Counted from the stretch's first letter, positions 24,522 to 33,534 are shown. The stretch: 64,000 nucleotides of DNA from an uncultured Erysipelotrichaceae bacterium (GCA_902798595.1 CADBXE010000002.1:113531-177530), one strand, 5' to 3'. Numbers and translations: made by a program. Notes: generated by a model from the sequence alone, not told the origin.

Positions 24522-25799
24522 ATGGAAAGAAAAGTTAAAAAATTAGAACACTGCCATACTGAAGTAACAGTTAACGTCGATAAAGACTTATGGAAAAAAG
24601 CCCAAGCTAAGGCTTTTAAGAAAATCGCCGCTAACATCACAGTTCCTGGCTTCCGTAAAGGTAAAGCCCCAGAAAACATGTTAAAAGGCCGTGTTGATCA
24701 AATGAGAGTCTTCAATGAAGCCATCAATGATGTCCTTCAACCTGTCTACGAAGATGTCTTAAAAAATGAAAAACTTCAACCAATGGCTAGACCAGCCTTT
24801 GATGTCACAAAATTAAGTGAAGATGAATTAGAAGTTAAAGTCACAGTTGTTACTCGTCCAGAAGTTAACCTTGGCAAATACACCGGTTATGAATTAGGCA
24901 AAGAAACAGCTGAAGTTAAAGAAGAAGAAATCGATGCCGCGATTGAACAATTAAGAAAACAAAACGCAACCATCGCTCCAAAAGAAGGCCAAGCTGAAAA
25001 AGGCGATACAGTCGTTATGGACTTCGAAGGTTTCGTTGATGGTGTTCCATTCGATGGCGGTAAAGCTGAAAACCACGAATTAGAATTAGGTAGTGGTCAA
25101 TTCATTCCAGGCTTTGAAGATCAATTAGTCGGTGCCTCCGCTGGTATCGAAGTTGAAGTCAAAGTCAAATTCCCAGAAAACTATGGTCCAGATGAAATCT
25201 CTGGTAAAGATGCTACCTTCAAATGCAAGATTCACGAAGTGAAACAAAAAATCTTACCAGAAGTCGATGAAGAATTCATCAAAGACTTAAACTTGCCAGA
25301 AGTTGCTAACGTCGAACAATTAAGAGCTAACCGCAAAGACGCTATCTTAAAAAATAAAGAAAACGCTGCTAGACAAAACTACTTAAACAAATTAGTGGAC
25401 GAAATTAAGAAAGTTTCTACCTTTGATGTCGCTGATGAAATCATTGCTGAAGAAACTGAAAATCGTAAAAAACAATTCGAACAAAGATTACAACAATCCG
25501 GTATTGATTTAGAACAATACAAAATCTTAACCAAGACCAGTGACGAAGATTTAAATAAACAATTAGGTGAAGAAGCCAGAGCTGCTTTAGAAAGCTTCCT
25601 CGTCATGGAAACAGTTGGCGAAAAAGAAAAAGTTGATGTTACTGAAGAAGAACTCAATGCTGAACTCACCAAGATGGGTGAACAATACAAGATGACTGCT
25701 GACCAAGTGAAGCAAGCTTTAGGACAACAACTTCCTAACTTCCGTCACAACATGCTCATGCAAAAGATTGAACAATTCTTATTCGAAAACAACAAATAA
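24522..25799 (+). CDS. tig: Trigger factor, ribosome-associated chaperone
   Basis: The 425-residue protein has the N-terminal ribosome-binding domain with signature GFRKGKAPE (about residue 45), an FKBP-type prolyl isomerase domain (about 150-240, EKGDTVVMDFEGFVDG and GSGQFIPGFEDQL) and a long helical C-terminal chaperone domain. It binds at the ribosome tunnel exit and folds nascent chains. The Shine-Dalgarno GAAAGGA sits rather far (about 14 nt) from the ATG. Lon and engB follow, the common Bacillota order tig-(clpX)-lon-engB, here without clpX. Confidence 0.97.
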   Translation: MERKVKKLEHCHTEVTVNVDKDLWKKAQAKAFKKIAANITVPGFRKGKAPENMLKGRVDQMRVFNEAINDVLQPVYEDVLKNEKLQPMARPAFDVTKLSEDELEVKVTVVTRPEVNLGKYTGYELGKETAEVKEEEIDAAIEQLRKQNATIAPKEGQAEKGDTVVMDFEGFVDGVPFDGGKAENHELELGSGQFIPGFEDQLVGASAGIEVEVKVKFPENYGPDEISGKDATFKCKIHEVKQKILPEVDEEFIKDLNLPEVANVEQLRANRKDAILKNKENAARQNYLNKLVDEIKKVSTFDVADEIIAEETENRKKQFEQRLQQSGIDLEQYKILTKTSDEDLNKQLGEEARAALESFLVMETVGEKEKVDVTEEELNAELTKMGEQYKMTADQVKQALGQQLPNFRHNMLMQKIEQFLFENNK

Positions 25800-25835
25800 T
25801 TTAATTTATCAAATTAAAAAGGAGGTCATGTTTAT

Positions 25836-28163
25836 ATGAGTGATAAACCACAAACATTAACCTTGCCATTATTACCAACACGCAGTTTCGTGCTCTTCCC
25901 AAGCACAATTCAACCAATCGAAGCGGGAAGAAACTTCTCGATTAATGCGATTCACGCTGCGCACTTACAAGCTGATTCTTTGCTTTTTGTGGCGTGCCAA
26001 AAAAATCCAAATGATGAAATCGTCGATTTCGATAATATTTATCATGTTGGTACATTATGCCGCATTGTCTCAATCGTTGAAAAAGGCGATTTAGTCCGCG
26101 TTAGAGTGGACGTTGTTGAAAGAGTAGCTTTAAACGACGTGACTTTTGACCAAGTGAACGGTTACTATGTCGCAAACGCGACAATTGATAATGTTCCACA
26201 AATGGATGAAGTGACCAATGAATCCATTATTCGTGCGATTGTTGATAAATTAAACAACTTGCCAAATGTGTTGTCTCTTTTAAACAAGTCCACTTTAAAT
26301 CAAGTGAACAAAGTCAAAGAGGCCGCTGCATTATGTTATATTCTTGCTAGCAACCTTCAATCTTCTACCGAAGAAAAACAAGCTATGCTTGAATGTAACA
26401 ACGTTAACGAGCTCATGGAAAAAGTCCTAAGACTTATTTCTGGTGAACAAACTAAAGCACAAATTGACGAAAACATCGCCAATAGTGTTCGTGAATCCAC
26501 AGAAAAGAGTCAAAAAGAGTATTTCTTGAGAGAAAAGCTTAAAGCCATTAAGAAAGAGTTAGGCGAAGTTACAGATGATGCTAATTCTCCAGAATCCATC
26601 ATGGATAAACTTGAGAAGAACCCATATCCAGAAAACATCAAAAAGAAAGTCAAAGCCGAACTCGCTAAATTTGATATGATGCCACAAGGCTCACTCGAAG
26701 CAGCGTTAATCCAATCCTACTTAGATGTTCTTATGAACATTCCTTGGTGGGAAAAGACTGAGGATGACGAAGACTTAAAACACGTCGAACAAATTCTTGA
26801 TGAAGACCATTATGGTTTAGAAAATCCAAAGAAGAGAATCGTGGAATATTTAGCCATTAAGAAATTAACTGGCAATCTCAAATCTCCAATTCTTTGTTTC
26901 TATGGTCCTCCAGGTACAGGTAAAACCTCATTAGGTAAATCCATCGCTAGAGCGTTAGGAAGAAAATTCTTTAAGTGCTCTTTAGGTGGCATTTCTGATG
27001 AAGCGGAAATCCGTGGCCATAGAAGAACATATGTTGGTTCTCTTCCAGGTCGTATCATTCAAGGCATGAGAAAGGCCGGAGTAACTAACCCTGTGTTTTT
27101 ACTCGACGAAGTCGATAAACTCGCTTCTAGCTATAAAGGCGATCCTGCAAGTGCCCTTTTAGAAGTATTAGACCCAGAGCAAAACAACCAATTCAACGAC
27201 AACTACGTTGAAGAACCATACGATTTGAGCGATGTCTTATTCATTTGTACTGCGAACTATTTAGACAATATTCCTGGTCCATTAAGAGATCGTCTTGAAT
27301 TGATTCAACTTTCTTCCTACACCGAAATTGAAAAGATGCATATCGCTAAAGAACATTTAGTGAAAAAACAAATCGCTCTTAACGGTTTAAAAGAAGAACA
27401 AGTATCTTTCGAAGATGATTCATTACGTTTCATCATCCGCTCCTACACACGTGAAGCGGGTGTTCGTGAACTCGAAAGAAAGATTGCCTCCTGCTTAAGA
27501 AAGGTGGCTGTTGCGTATGTGAAAGATCCTTCTATCACCAATACAGTAGTGACACCTGACAAAGTCAGAGAATATCTTGGAGTGCCATATTTCGAAGATA
27601 CACAAAAAGAAAAAGAAGCCCAAGTCGGTGTTGTTACTGGCTTAGCTTATACAGAATATGGTGGTGACATCTTACCAATCGAAGTTAACTACTTCAAAGG
27701 TAAGGGTGCACTCATCCTTACTGGTCATTTAGGCGATGTGATGAAGGAGAGCGCTTCTATTGCCCTTGACTACGTCAAGAGTAACGCTGAAGCGTTTGAA
27801 ATCGATCCTGAAATCTTCGCTAATAATGATATCCATATCCACGTTCCAGAAGGTGCGGTACCAAAAGATGGTCCAAGTGCTGGTGTGGCTATGACATGCG
27901 CGATTATTTCTTGCTTAAGTAAACGTCCAGTTTCTCCAGATGTGGCGATGACTGGTGAAGTGACTTTAAGAGGACAATCCTTACCAATCGGTGGCTTAAG
28001 AGAAAAATCTTTAGCCGCATTAAGAAGTGGTATTAAGAAAATTGTCGTACCAAAAGACAATAAGAAAGATGTCGATGAACTTCCAAAAGAAGTTAAAGAC
28101 ACTTTACAAATCGTCTATATGTCTTCTGTTGAAGACGCAATTAAAGAAAGCTTTGTGAGATGA
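25836..28163 (+). CDS. lon: ATP-dependent protease La (LonA)
   Basis: A 775-residue LonA with an N-terminal substrate domain (1-200), coiled coil, AAA+ module (Walker A GPPGTGKTS near 355, Walker B FLLDEVDKL) and C-terminal serine protease domain with catalytic Ser in DGPSAGVAM (about 677) and Lys in LREKSLAA (about 720). It degrades misfolded and regulatory proteins in the cytosol. AAGGAGGT precedes the ATG. The stop overlaps the engB start by 4 bases (ATGA). Confidence 0.98.
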   Translation: MSDKPQTLTLPLLPTRSFVLFPSTIQPIEAGRNFSINAIHAAHLQADSLLFVACQKNPNDEIVDFDNIYHVGTLCRIVSIVEKGDLVRVRVDVVERVALNDVTFDQVNGYYVANATIDNVPQMDEVTNESIIRAIVDKLNNLPNVLSLLNKSTLNQVNKVKEAAALCYILASNLQSSTEEKQAMLECNNVNELMEKVLRLISGEQTKAQIDENIANSVRESTEKSQKEYFLREKLKAIKKELGEVTDDANSPESIMDKLEKNPYPENIKKKVKAELAKFDMMPQGSLEAALIQSYLDVLMNIPWWEKTEDDEDLKHVEQILDEDHYGLENPKKRIVEYLAIKKLTGNLKSPILCFYGPPGTGKTSLGKSIARALGRKFFKCSLGGISDEAEIRGHRRTYVGSLPGRIIQGMRKAGVTNPVFLLDEVDKLASSYKGDPASALLEVLDPEQNNQFNDNYVEEPYDLSDVLFICTANYLDNIPGPLRDRLELIQLSSYTEIEKMHIAKEHLVKKQIALNGLKEEQVSFEDDSLRFIIRSYTREAGVRELERKIASCLRKVAVAYVKDPSITNTVVTPDKVREYLGVPYFEDTQKEKEAQVGVVTGLAYTEYGGDILPIEVNYFKGKGALILTGHLGDVMKESASIALDYVKSNAEAFEIDPEIFANNDIHIHVPEGAVPKDGPSAGVAMTCAIISCLSKRPVSPDVAMTGEVTLRGQSLPIGGLREKSLAALRSGIKKIVVPKDNKKDVDELPKEVKDTLQIVYMSSVEDAIKESFVR

Positions 28164-28738
28164 TCAACTTTTTAAACGCGACATTTATCAAATCTTGCCC
28201 AAATAGAGACGAAAGACCTCAGGGACAAAAACCTGAGGTTTTAATCGTCGGGCGTTCCAATGTTGGTAAATCATCTTTGATTAATGCTTTAACACAAAGA
28301 AAGAAACTAGCCTTCACAAGCTCTAAACCAGGTCACACTCGTCTATTAAATTATTATGATATAGACGGACAGTTCTATCTTGTGGACGCTCCTGGATATG
28401 GCTACGCTAAAGGCGGCATTGATTTAGACAAGCTCTTTGCGGAAATGATGGAATCATATTTTGCAGATAATAAAGAGTTAAAACTCGTTTTAATTCTTTT
28501 AGATGCTAGAAGAGAGCTCAATGTAGATGACATTGAAATCATTGATTATGTCAAAGAAAATGAGATTCCATTTGCCGTTGTCATCACTAAGTGCGATAAG
28601 GTTAATCAAAAAGAAAGAGCCGCGCTAAATAAACATCTCAAAGAAATGGAACTTACTAACGAACAGGTTTATTTCACATCCGCTATGAATGGCCAGACAT
28701 TAAGCCTTTTGAAAAAAGGGATTGAGAAAAGCCTTTAG
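28160..28738 (+). CDS. engB: Ribosome biogenesis GTPase EngB/YsxC
   Basis: A 192-residue GTPase needed for 50S assembly. Motifs: G1 GRSNVGKSS (about 31), G3 DAPGYGYAK (about 76), G4 TKCDK (about 143) and G5 TSAMNG. Length is usual for the family. It is translationally coupled to lon through ATGA. It is the last gene before the valS promoter and T-box. Confidence 0.97.
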   Translation: MINFLNATFIKSCPNRDERPQGQKPEVLIVGRSNVGKSSLINALTQRKKLAFTSSKPGHTRLLNYYDIDGQFYLVDAPGYGYAKGGIDLDKLFAEMMESYFADNKELKLVLILLDARRELNVDDIEIIDYVKENEIPFAVVITKCDKVNQKERAALNKHLKEMELTNEQVYFTSAMNGQTLSLLKKGIEKSL

Positions 28739-28749
28739 TTTAGTATAAT
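28722..28749 (+). promoter_or_regulatory. Promoter of the valS T-box transcript
   Basis: TTGAGA (28722-28727), 16 nt, TATAAT (28744-28749). The -35 lies inside the 3' end of engB. Start expected near 28756. Confidence 0.7.
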
Positions 28750-28755
28750 AATTAA

Positions 28756-28957
28756 CGTCCGTTGAAGAAGAGGAGTAATCTAATTACCCGCTCATAGAGA
28801 GTCGAGGATGGTGGAAGCTCGATAGCAGGCTTAGATGAAGGTCGCTTTGGAGGAATAGTTACCTAGCGAAAATAGGTTAATGAAGTGCGTAGGCCAAATG
28901 TCTACGAACTAAGGTGGTACCACGCGTAAGCGTCCTTAGACAGGACGTTTTTATTTT
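28756..28957 (+). promoter_or_regulatory. T-box riboswitch controlling valS
   Basis: A long structured leader shows the AGTA and AGAGAG elements, the distal GGTGGAAG, a likely specifier GTC (28841-28843, in GATGAAGGTCGC, a valine codon), a stem III (CGTAG/CTACG), the invariant T-box AAGGTGGTACCACG at 28911-28924, and a terminator CGTCCT-TAGAC-AGGACG followed by TTTTTATTTT. In the family, uncharged tRNA pairs with the specifier and T-box and prevents termination, so valS should be induced by valine tRNA starvation. Confidence 0.93.
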
Positions 28958-28971
28958 ATGGAGGTAAGTTT

Positions 28972-31566
28972 ATGTTAGATAAACGTTACGATCACTTACA
29001 AGTTGAGAAAGATAAGTACCAGAACTGGAAGAATAAGGGTTACTTCACAAGTGGTGATATTTCTAAGAAACCATTCAGTATTGTTATCCCTCCTCCAAAC
29101 GTTACTGGTAAGTTACATATTGGTCATACTTGGGACACAACCATTCAAGACATTATTGTCCGCTATAAAAAGATGCAAGGCTATGATGTTTTATGGCTTC
29201 CAGGTATGGATCACGCGGGTATCGCAACCCAAGCAAAAGTCATGGAAAAGCTCAGAAATATGGGCAAAGACGTGACAAAAATCACACGTGAGGAGTTTTT
29301 ACAGTGGGCTTGGTCATGGAAAGACGAATACGCAAGTCACATTCATGAACAATGGGCTCAAATGGGTTTGGCCCTTGATTATACAAAAGAAAGATTCACC
29401 CTTGATGAAGGCTTAAACTACGCGGTTAGAACGGTCTTCGTTACCTTATATAACAAAGGATTAATCTATCAAGGCGAAAGAATTATTAACTGGGACCCAG
29501 TGCAAATGACAGCTCTTTCAAACGTTGAAGTTATTCACCAAGATGATAAGGGCTACATGTACTATTTTAAATACCCAATCGTCGGTTCTAATGAATACTT
29601 AACAGTGGCCACAACAAGACCAGAAACCATGTTCGGTGATGTCTGTGTGGTTGTTAATCCTAAAGATAAAAGATATACAAAATATCACGGAATGAAGGTT
29701 ATCAACCCAGCTAACGGTGATGAACTTCCAATTATTTGTGATGAATACGTTGATATTGAATTTGGTACTGGTGCGATGAAATGTACACCTGCCCATGACC
29801 CAAATGACTTTATCATCGGTCAAAAATATGGCTTAGAAATGCCAATCATTTTTAACAAAGATGCCACAATGAATGAAAAGTGTGGTCAATACAAAGGCAT
29901 GGATAGATTCGTTTGCCGTGAAGCCTTAATTGAAAATATTAAGAAAGATGGTAACTTTGTTAAACAAGAAGAAATCGTCCACCCAGTTGGTCATAGTGAA
30001 AGAAGCAACGCGGTCGTGGAACCAATGCTTTCCAAACAATGGTTCATTAAGATGCGTCCTCTTGCGGACCAAGCTTTAGCCAACCAAAAGAAGAAAGGCG
30101 ATAAAGTCTCTTTTGTTCCAGAAAGATTTGAAAAGGTCTTCATCCAATGGATGGAAAAAGCGGAAGACTGGTGTATTTCCCGTCAATTATGGTGGGGCCA
30201 TCGTATTCCTGCTTATTATAATAAGCATACAGGTGAAGTTAAGGTCTTAATGGATCCACCAGCGGATATGGAAAACTGGGAACAAGAAAGCGATGTTCTT
30301 GATACATGGTTCTCCAGTGCTTTATGGCCATTCTCCACGATGGGCTGGCCAAACAAAACTCCAGAACTAGAAAGATACTTCCCAACCGATGTCTTAGTCA
30401 CAGGTTACGATATTATTTTCTTCTGGGTTTCTAGAATGATTTTCCAAAGCTTAGAAATGAATGGTGTGAGACCATTTAAAGAAGTTGTTATTCATGGTCT
30501 TGTAAGAGACGAATTAGGCCGTAAAATGTCTAAGACATTAGGCAACGGTGTTGATCCAATTAAAGTCATTGCTGATTACGGCGCTGATGCCTTGAGATAT
30601 TTCTTAACCACTAACAGTACACCTGGACAAGATATGAGATATATCGATGAAAAGGTCCAAGCGGCTTCTAATTATTTAAATAAAATATGGAATAGCGCGC
30701 GTTACGTGTTATCCATCCTAGGTGATGACTATAAAGAAAGCGCATTATCTCTAGATAAAATGTCCGCTCTTGATAAGCGGATTATTAATAGACTTAATAC
30801 CACAATTAAGAATGTCACCATAAATATGGATAAATATGACTTCAATGCGGCTAGTAACCACCTTTATAACTTCGTTTATGATGATTTCTGCTCTCAATAC
30901 TTAGAAATGTCTAAAGTCGCTCTCAATAGCGATAACGAAGAAAGCAAGAATACCACAAAAGCGGTATTGCTTAAGTGTTTGAAGAATATTATTCTTCTCA
31001 TCTATCCATACACTCCATTTATCGCCGAAGAATTATATTGTTCACTTCCAACTCACTTAGAATCCATCATGCTTGAAACATATCCAAAATATGACAAGAA
31101 GTTGTTTGATGATTCTAAAGACTATCAAGTTGAGTTGTTATTCAATCTCATCAAAGATGTGAGAAACTACAAGATTGAAAACAAGTTAGCACCAAACGCG
31201 AGCCTCGACTTATCCTTATTATTAAAAGAAGAAATGTTTGATGGCTTCCTAGCCTACCTTAAGAGATTCTCCTTCTCTGAAGTCAAGCTCTTAAATAAAG
31301 ATCAACATGTTGAAGGTGAATCCCACATCTATAACGAAGCGGAACTTTATATCGCTAGTGGCATCGATAAAACTGAACTCTTAGCGAAGTTAGATAAAGA
31401 TATTGAAGCATTAAATAACGAAATCAAACGTTGTGAAAACATGCTCAATAATCCTAACTTCACAAGCAAAGCTCCAGAAGCTAAAGTGGCTCTTGAAAGA
31501 GAGAAATTAGCCAAACATCAAGAAAATTTGCAAGTTTTATTAGAAAAAAGAAAGAAAATTGCATAA
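28972..31566 (+). CDS. valS: Valyl-tRNA synthetase
   Basis: An 864-residue class I synthetase. HIGH motif in PPPNVTGKLHIGHTWD (about 43), an editing CP1 domain (about 190-340), KMSKT in GRKMSKTLGNG (about 520), anticodon-binding helical region, and the C-terminal coiled coil (about 800-864) typical of ValRS. Shine-Dalgarno GGAGGT. It is controlled by the T-box just upstream. Confidence 0.98.
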   Translation: MLDKRYDHLQVEKDKYQNWKNKGYFTSGDISKKPFSIVIPPPNVTGKLHIGHTWDTTIQDIIVRYKKMQGYDVLWLPGMDHAGIATQAKVMEKLRNMGKDVTKITREEFLQWAWSWKDEYASHIHEQWAQMGLALDYTKERFTLDEGLNYAVRTVFVTLYNKGLIYQGERIINWDPVQMTALSNVEVIHQDDKGYMYYFKYPIVGSNEYLTVATTRPETMFGDVCVVVNPKDKRYTKYHGMKVINPANGDELPIICDEYVDIEFGTGAMKCTPAHDPNDFIIGQKYGLEMPIIFNKDATMNEKCGQYKGMDRFVCREALIENIKKDGNFVKQEEIVHPVGHSERSNAVVEPMLSKQWFIKMRPLADQALANQKKKGDKVSFVPERFEKVFIQWMEKAEDWCISRQLWWGHRIPAYYNKHTGEVKVLMDPPADMENWEQESDVLDTWFSSALWPFSTMGWPNKTPELERYFPTDVLVTGYDIIFFWVSRMIFQSLEMNGVRPFKEVVIHGLVRDELGRKMSKTLGNGVDPIKVIADYGADALRYFLTTNSTPGQDMRYIDEKVQAASNYLNKIWNSARYVLSILGDDYKESALSLDKMSALDKRIINRLNTTIKNVTINMDKYDFNAASNHLYNFVYDDFCSQYLEMSKVALNSDNEESKNTTKAVLLKCLKNIILLIYPYTPFIAEELYCSLPTHLESIMLETYPKYDKKLFDDSKDYQVELLFNLIKDVRNYKIENKLAPNASLDLSLLLKEEMFDGFLAYLKRFSFSEVKLLNKDQHVEGESHIYNEAELYIASGIDKTELLAKLDKDIEALNNEIKRCENMLNNPNFTSKAPEAKVALEREKLAKHQENLQVLLEKRKKIA

Positions 31567-31588
31567 TTTTAGGAAAAAATCCAATTTG

Positions 31589-31620
31589 ACCTCCTACTAG
31601 TTTATAGGAGGTTTTATTTT
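31589..31620 (+). terminator. Terminator whose 3' arm is also a ribosome-binding site
   Basis: ACCTCCTA (31589-31596) pairs perfectly with TAGGAGGT (31605-31612) around an 8-nt loop, followed by TTTATTTTT. The AGGAGG at 31606-31611 is an ideal Shine-Dalgarno for the ATG at 31622 (10-nt spacing), so the folded hairpin both ends transcription and hides that site. Confidence 0.8.
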
Positions 31621-31621
31621 T

Positions 31622-31804
31622 ATGACTTACAAATTAATGACTGTAGAAGAGATGCAGAACCATTATGTTGGAGAAGCAATCACCTTGACTGCAGTGATGG
31701 CAGTCCTAGCAGTAGCGATTGTCGCTGTTGTCATTTATCGCTTATTTAGAAGTGGTAAAGGTGGCGTCTCAATTCCTGGTGGTTGGAAATTTTCTTGGAA
31801 TTAA
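31622..31804 (+). CDS. Small single-helix membrane peptide
   Basis: The 60-residue peptide starts with polar LMTVEEMQNHYVGEA, followed by a strongly hydrophobic Ala/Val helix (about 20-42), RLFRSGKGG and an aromatic glycine-rich tail SIPGGWKFSWN. The N-terminus loosely resembles leader peptides of double-glycine bacteriocins (LTxEEM...G-G/A), but no processing or immunity gene is nearby, so this is only a possibility. Its Shine-Dalgarno lies within the valS terminator hairpin. Its TAA overlaps the radC ATG (TAATG), so radC translation probably depends on it. No family is recognised. Confidence 0.75.
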   Translation: MTYKLMTVEEMQNHYVGEAITLTAVMAVLAVAIVAVVIYRLFRSGKGGVSIPGGWKFSWN

Positions 31805-32490
31805 TGGCAAAGATTAATGAACTGTGCGTTTTGGACAAACCAAGAGAAAAAGCTGAACGCTTTGGTATCGAGAAACTTACTGATGCTGAACTTTTAGCGT
31901 TAATTATTAACGTTGGAACAGTGGGGCATTCATCTTTAGAAATCGCTAATGATTTATTAAACGAGTGTCATTCTTTAGAGGGCTTATTGAGTAAACCATA
32001 TCAATATTTTCAAACGTTTAAGGGGTTAAAGAAAGTTAACGCTTTAAAGCTTAGTTCAGTAATGGAAATCGCTAGAAGAACTAATGAAAAAAGACAGCTT
32101 ATTAAAGAAGAAAAAATGGATATAAATAGTGATGTGCTTTACCACCGTTATTCCCTTTCGTTGATGGGGCAATTACAAGAAATATTCAATATTATTATTC
32201 TTAGTAAGAATAAACAAATCGTTTATGAAACGACTCTATACAAAGGAAATGACACGAATCTCATCATATCTTTACGCGATATTGTCCGCTTAATTTTGCT
32301 TCATAACGGATACTATTATTATCTCATTCATAACCATCCAAACGACACTCAACAACCGAGCCAAAATGACATTAAATTCACTCAAAAAATCAAAGAGAAA
32401 ACTGACAAGATTGGGGTTAAGTTAATTGATCATCTCATTATCACTAAAAACGGATACTACTCTTTTTTGCACGATAAACTGTTTAATTAA
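31804..32490 (+). CDS. radC: RadC/YsxA-family JAMM-fold protein
   Basis: The start is the ATG at 31804 overlapping the preceding stop (MAKINELCV). The in-frame ATG at 31783 would lie within the small gene. The 228 residues contain an N-terminal helix-hairpin-helix-like part (LTDAELLALIINVG) and the JAB/MPN domain with HNHPNDTQQPSQND, matching the metal-binding HxHP...S..D pattern of RadC. The usual SGxPxPS spacing is kept but the residues differ. The role is unknown; the old DNA-repair label is unsupported. It is found next to rplU or mreB in many Bacillota. Confidence 0.9.
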   Translation: MAKINELCVLDKPREKAERFGIEKLTDAELLALIINVGTVGHSSLEIANDLLNECHSLEGLLSKPYQYFQTFKGLKKVNALKLSSVMEIARRTNEKRQLIKEEKMDINSDVLYHRYSLSLMGQLQEIFNIIILSKNKQIVYETTLYKGNDTNLIISLRDIVRLILLHNGYYYYLIHNHPNDTQQPSQNDIKFTQKIKEKTDKIGVKLIDHLIITKNGYYSFLHDKLFN

Positions 32491-32513
32491 TATTAAAATT
32501 GTGTAAAATTGAG

Positions 32514-32542
32514 TTGCACGCTTTTATAACTTATGTTATATT
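32514..32542 (+). promoter_or_regulatory. Promoter of the rplU operon
   Basis: TTGCAC (32514-32519), 17 nt, TATATT (32537-32542) preceded by TGT, an extended -10. Start expected near 32549. Confidence 0.75.
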
Positions 32543-32548
32543 ACATGC

Positions 32549-32648
32549 GTTGTCGCCTCACTAGCTACAACCGCATAGAAAAGGTTTCCTAAACTTATTA
32601 AGTACCTTAATAGCGAGTACTTAGTGAATTAACAAAAGGAGGGACATT
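32549..32648 (+). promoter_or_regulatory. Structured L21-type leader
   Basis: This ~100-nt 5' UTR folds into ATGCGTTGT pairing with ACAACCGCAT (one bulge), a small hairpin GTTT/AAAC, and AAGTAC/GTACTT. Bacilli rplU genes often carry an L21 leader thought to give autoregulation. The match to that family is by position and structure only. It ends with AAAGGAGGG. Confidence 0.6.
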
Positions 32649-32957
32649 ATGTACGCAATTATTGAAACTGGTGGAAAACAAGTTCGCGTGGAAGTTGGTA
32701 GCAAAATCTACGTCGAAAAACTCGATGCCGAAGTCGGTGCCACAATCACCCTCGACAAAGTTCTCTTAATCGGAGACAAAGCTGTCAAAGTTGGTAACCC
32801 ATATATCAAAGGTGCTAACGTTGCTGCTAAAGTCGAAAAACAAGGCAAAAGTAAAAAAATCCGCGTCTTCAAGTACAAAGCAAAGGCTAACGAACACAAG
32901 ACCATTGGTCATCGTCAACCATATACTTGCTTAGTAATCGAAGCTATCAATGCCTAA
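32649..32957 (+). CDS. rplU: 50S ribosomal protein bL21
   Basis: 102 residues, standard length. Begins [17 protein letters not shown] and ends with the RNA-binding tail [20 protein letters not shown] and [12 protein letters not shown], all family hallmarks. Binds 23S rRNA. First gene of the rplU-prp-rpmA cluster, with strong Shine-Dalgarno AAAGGAGGG. Confidence 0.98.
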   Translation: MYAIIETGGKQVRVEVGSKIYVEKLDAEVGATITLDKVLLIGDKAVKVGNPYIKGANVAAKVEKQGKSKKIRVFKYKAKANEHKTIGHRQPYTCLVIEAINA

Positions 32958-32959
32958 TC

Positions 32960-33271
32960 ATGATTAAAGTGATAATTGGCCGTGCATCTAATAATCAAAT
33001 TAATTTCTTGGAAATTAAGGGTCACGCTAATAGCGCCCCACATGGTGAAGATCTAATCTGCGCTGCTGTGAGTGCGGTTGTGACCGGAGGATTCAATAAC
33101 TTAGTTAACGTAAGCGATTACGAAATCAAGTTAGAAGAAGGACATGCTTATTTCAAAAGCGAACGTCCATTAGATGCTCATGATGAAGTAGTGATTGAAA
33201 CAATCGTTTGTGGGTTAAACACAATACGAGAAGAAAATCCTAAATTCATCGCTATCAAAACCGATAAGTAA
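32960..33271 (+). CDS. prp: Ribosomal-processing cysteine protease Prp
   Basis: The start ATG at 32960 (MIKVIIGRA) is 3 bases after the rplU stop. The in-frame ATG at 32927 lies within rplU. The 103-residue protein has the catalytic His in KGHANSAPHGEDL and Cys in ICAAVSAV. In Staphylococcus, Prp removes the N-terminal extension of L27. The L27 start downstream has exactly such an extension (LNLQLFA-S), so protease and substrate are encoded together, although the substrate gene here is broken. Confidence 0.95.
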   Translation: MIKVIIGRASNNQINFLEIKGHANSAPHGEDLICAAVSAVVTGGFNNLVNVSDYEIKLEEGHAYFKSERPLDAHDEVVIETIVCGLNTIREENPKFIAIKTDK

Positions 33272-33295
33272 TTCGGTAGAAAAGAGGAAATAAAG

Positions 33296-33471
33296 ATGTT
33301 ATTTAAATTAAATCTCCAACTCTTTGCTAGTAAAAAAGGTGTCGGTTCCACAAAAAACGGACGTGATTCTGCTGGTCGTAGACTTGGCGCTTCGCCACAT
33401 GTAATGGTGTTGTGAAGTATGAACGTTCTGGCAAAGACAGAACAGTCGTGAAAGTCGTTCCACAAGAATAA
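33296..33471 (+). pseudogene. rpmA: Ribosomal protein bL27 gene with internal frameshifting deletion
   Basis: From the ATG at 33296 (Shine-Dalgarno AGAGGAAA) the frame reads a normal L27 start, [20 protein letters not shown] then [12 protein letters not shown], but runs into a TGA at 33413 after 39 residues. The normal C-terminus, [13 protein letters not shown] and VVKVVPQE ending at 33471, is present in another frame. Comparison with typical L27 (about 94 residues) indicates that about 36 codons plus one base are missing between GGCGC (ending 33390) and TTCGCC (33391). The missing part holds the conserved core. L27 is usually needed for growth, so this is either a true deletion with another copy elsewhere or an assembly error. 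Confidence 0.9.
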
Positions 33472-33490
33472 TTGACAAAATTGAACATTA

Positions 33491-33515
33491 AGACCACAAA
33501 TTAGTGGTCTTTTTG
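33491..33515 (+). terminator. Intrinsic terminator of the rplU cluster
   Basis: AGACCAC pairs with GTGGTCT around AAATTA, followed by TTTTTG. Confidence 0.88.
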
Positions 33516-33528
33516 TATGCTTTTCTTA

Positions 33529-33534
33529 TATAAT
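33529..33534 (+). promoter_or_regulatory. -10 box of obgE promoter
   Basis: TATAAT, 22 nt before the obgE ATG. The -35 region is poor. The leader carries only a weak GAGAG Shine-Dalgarno. Confidence 0.55.
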
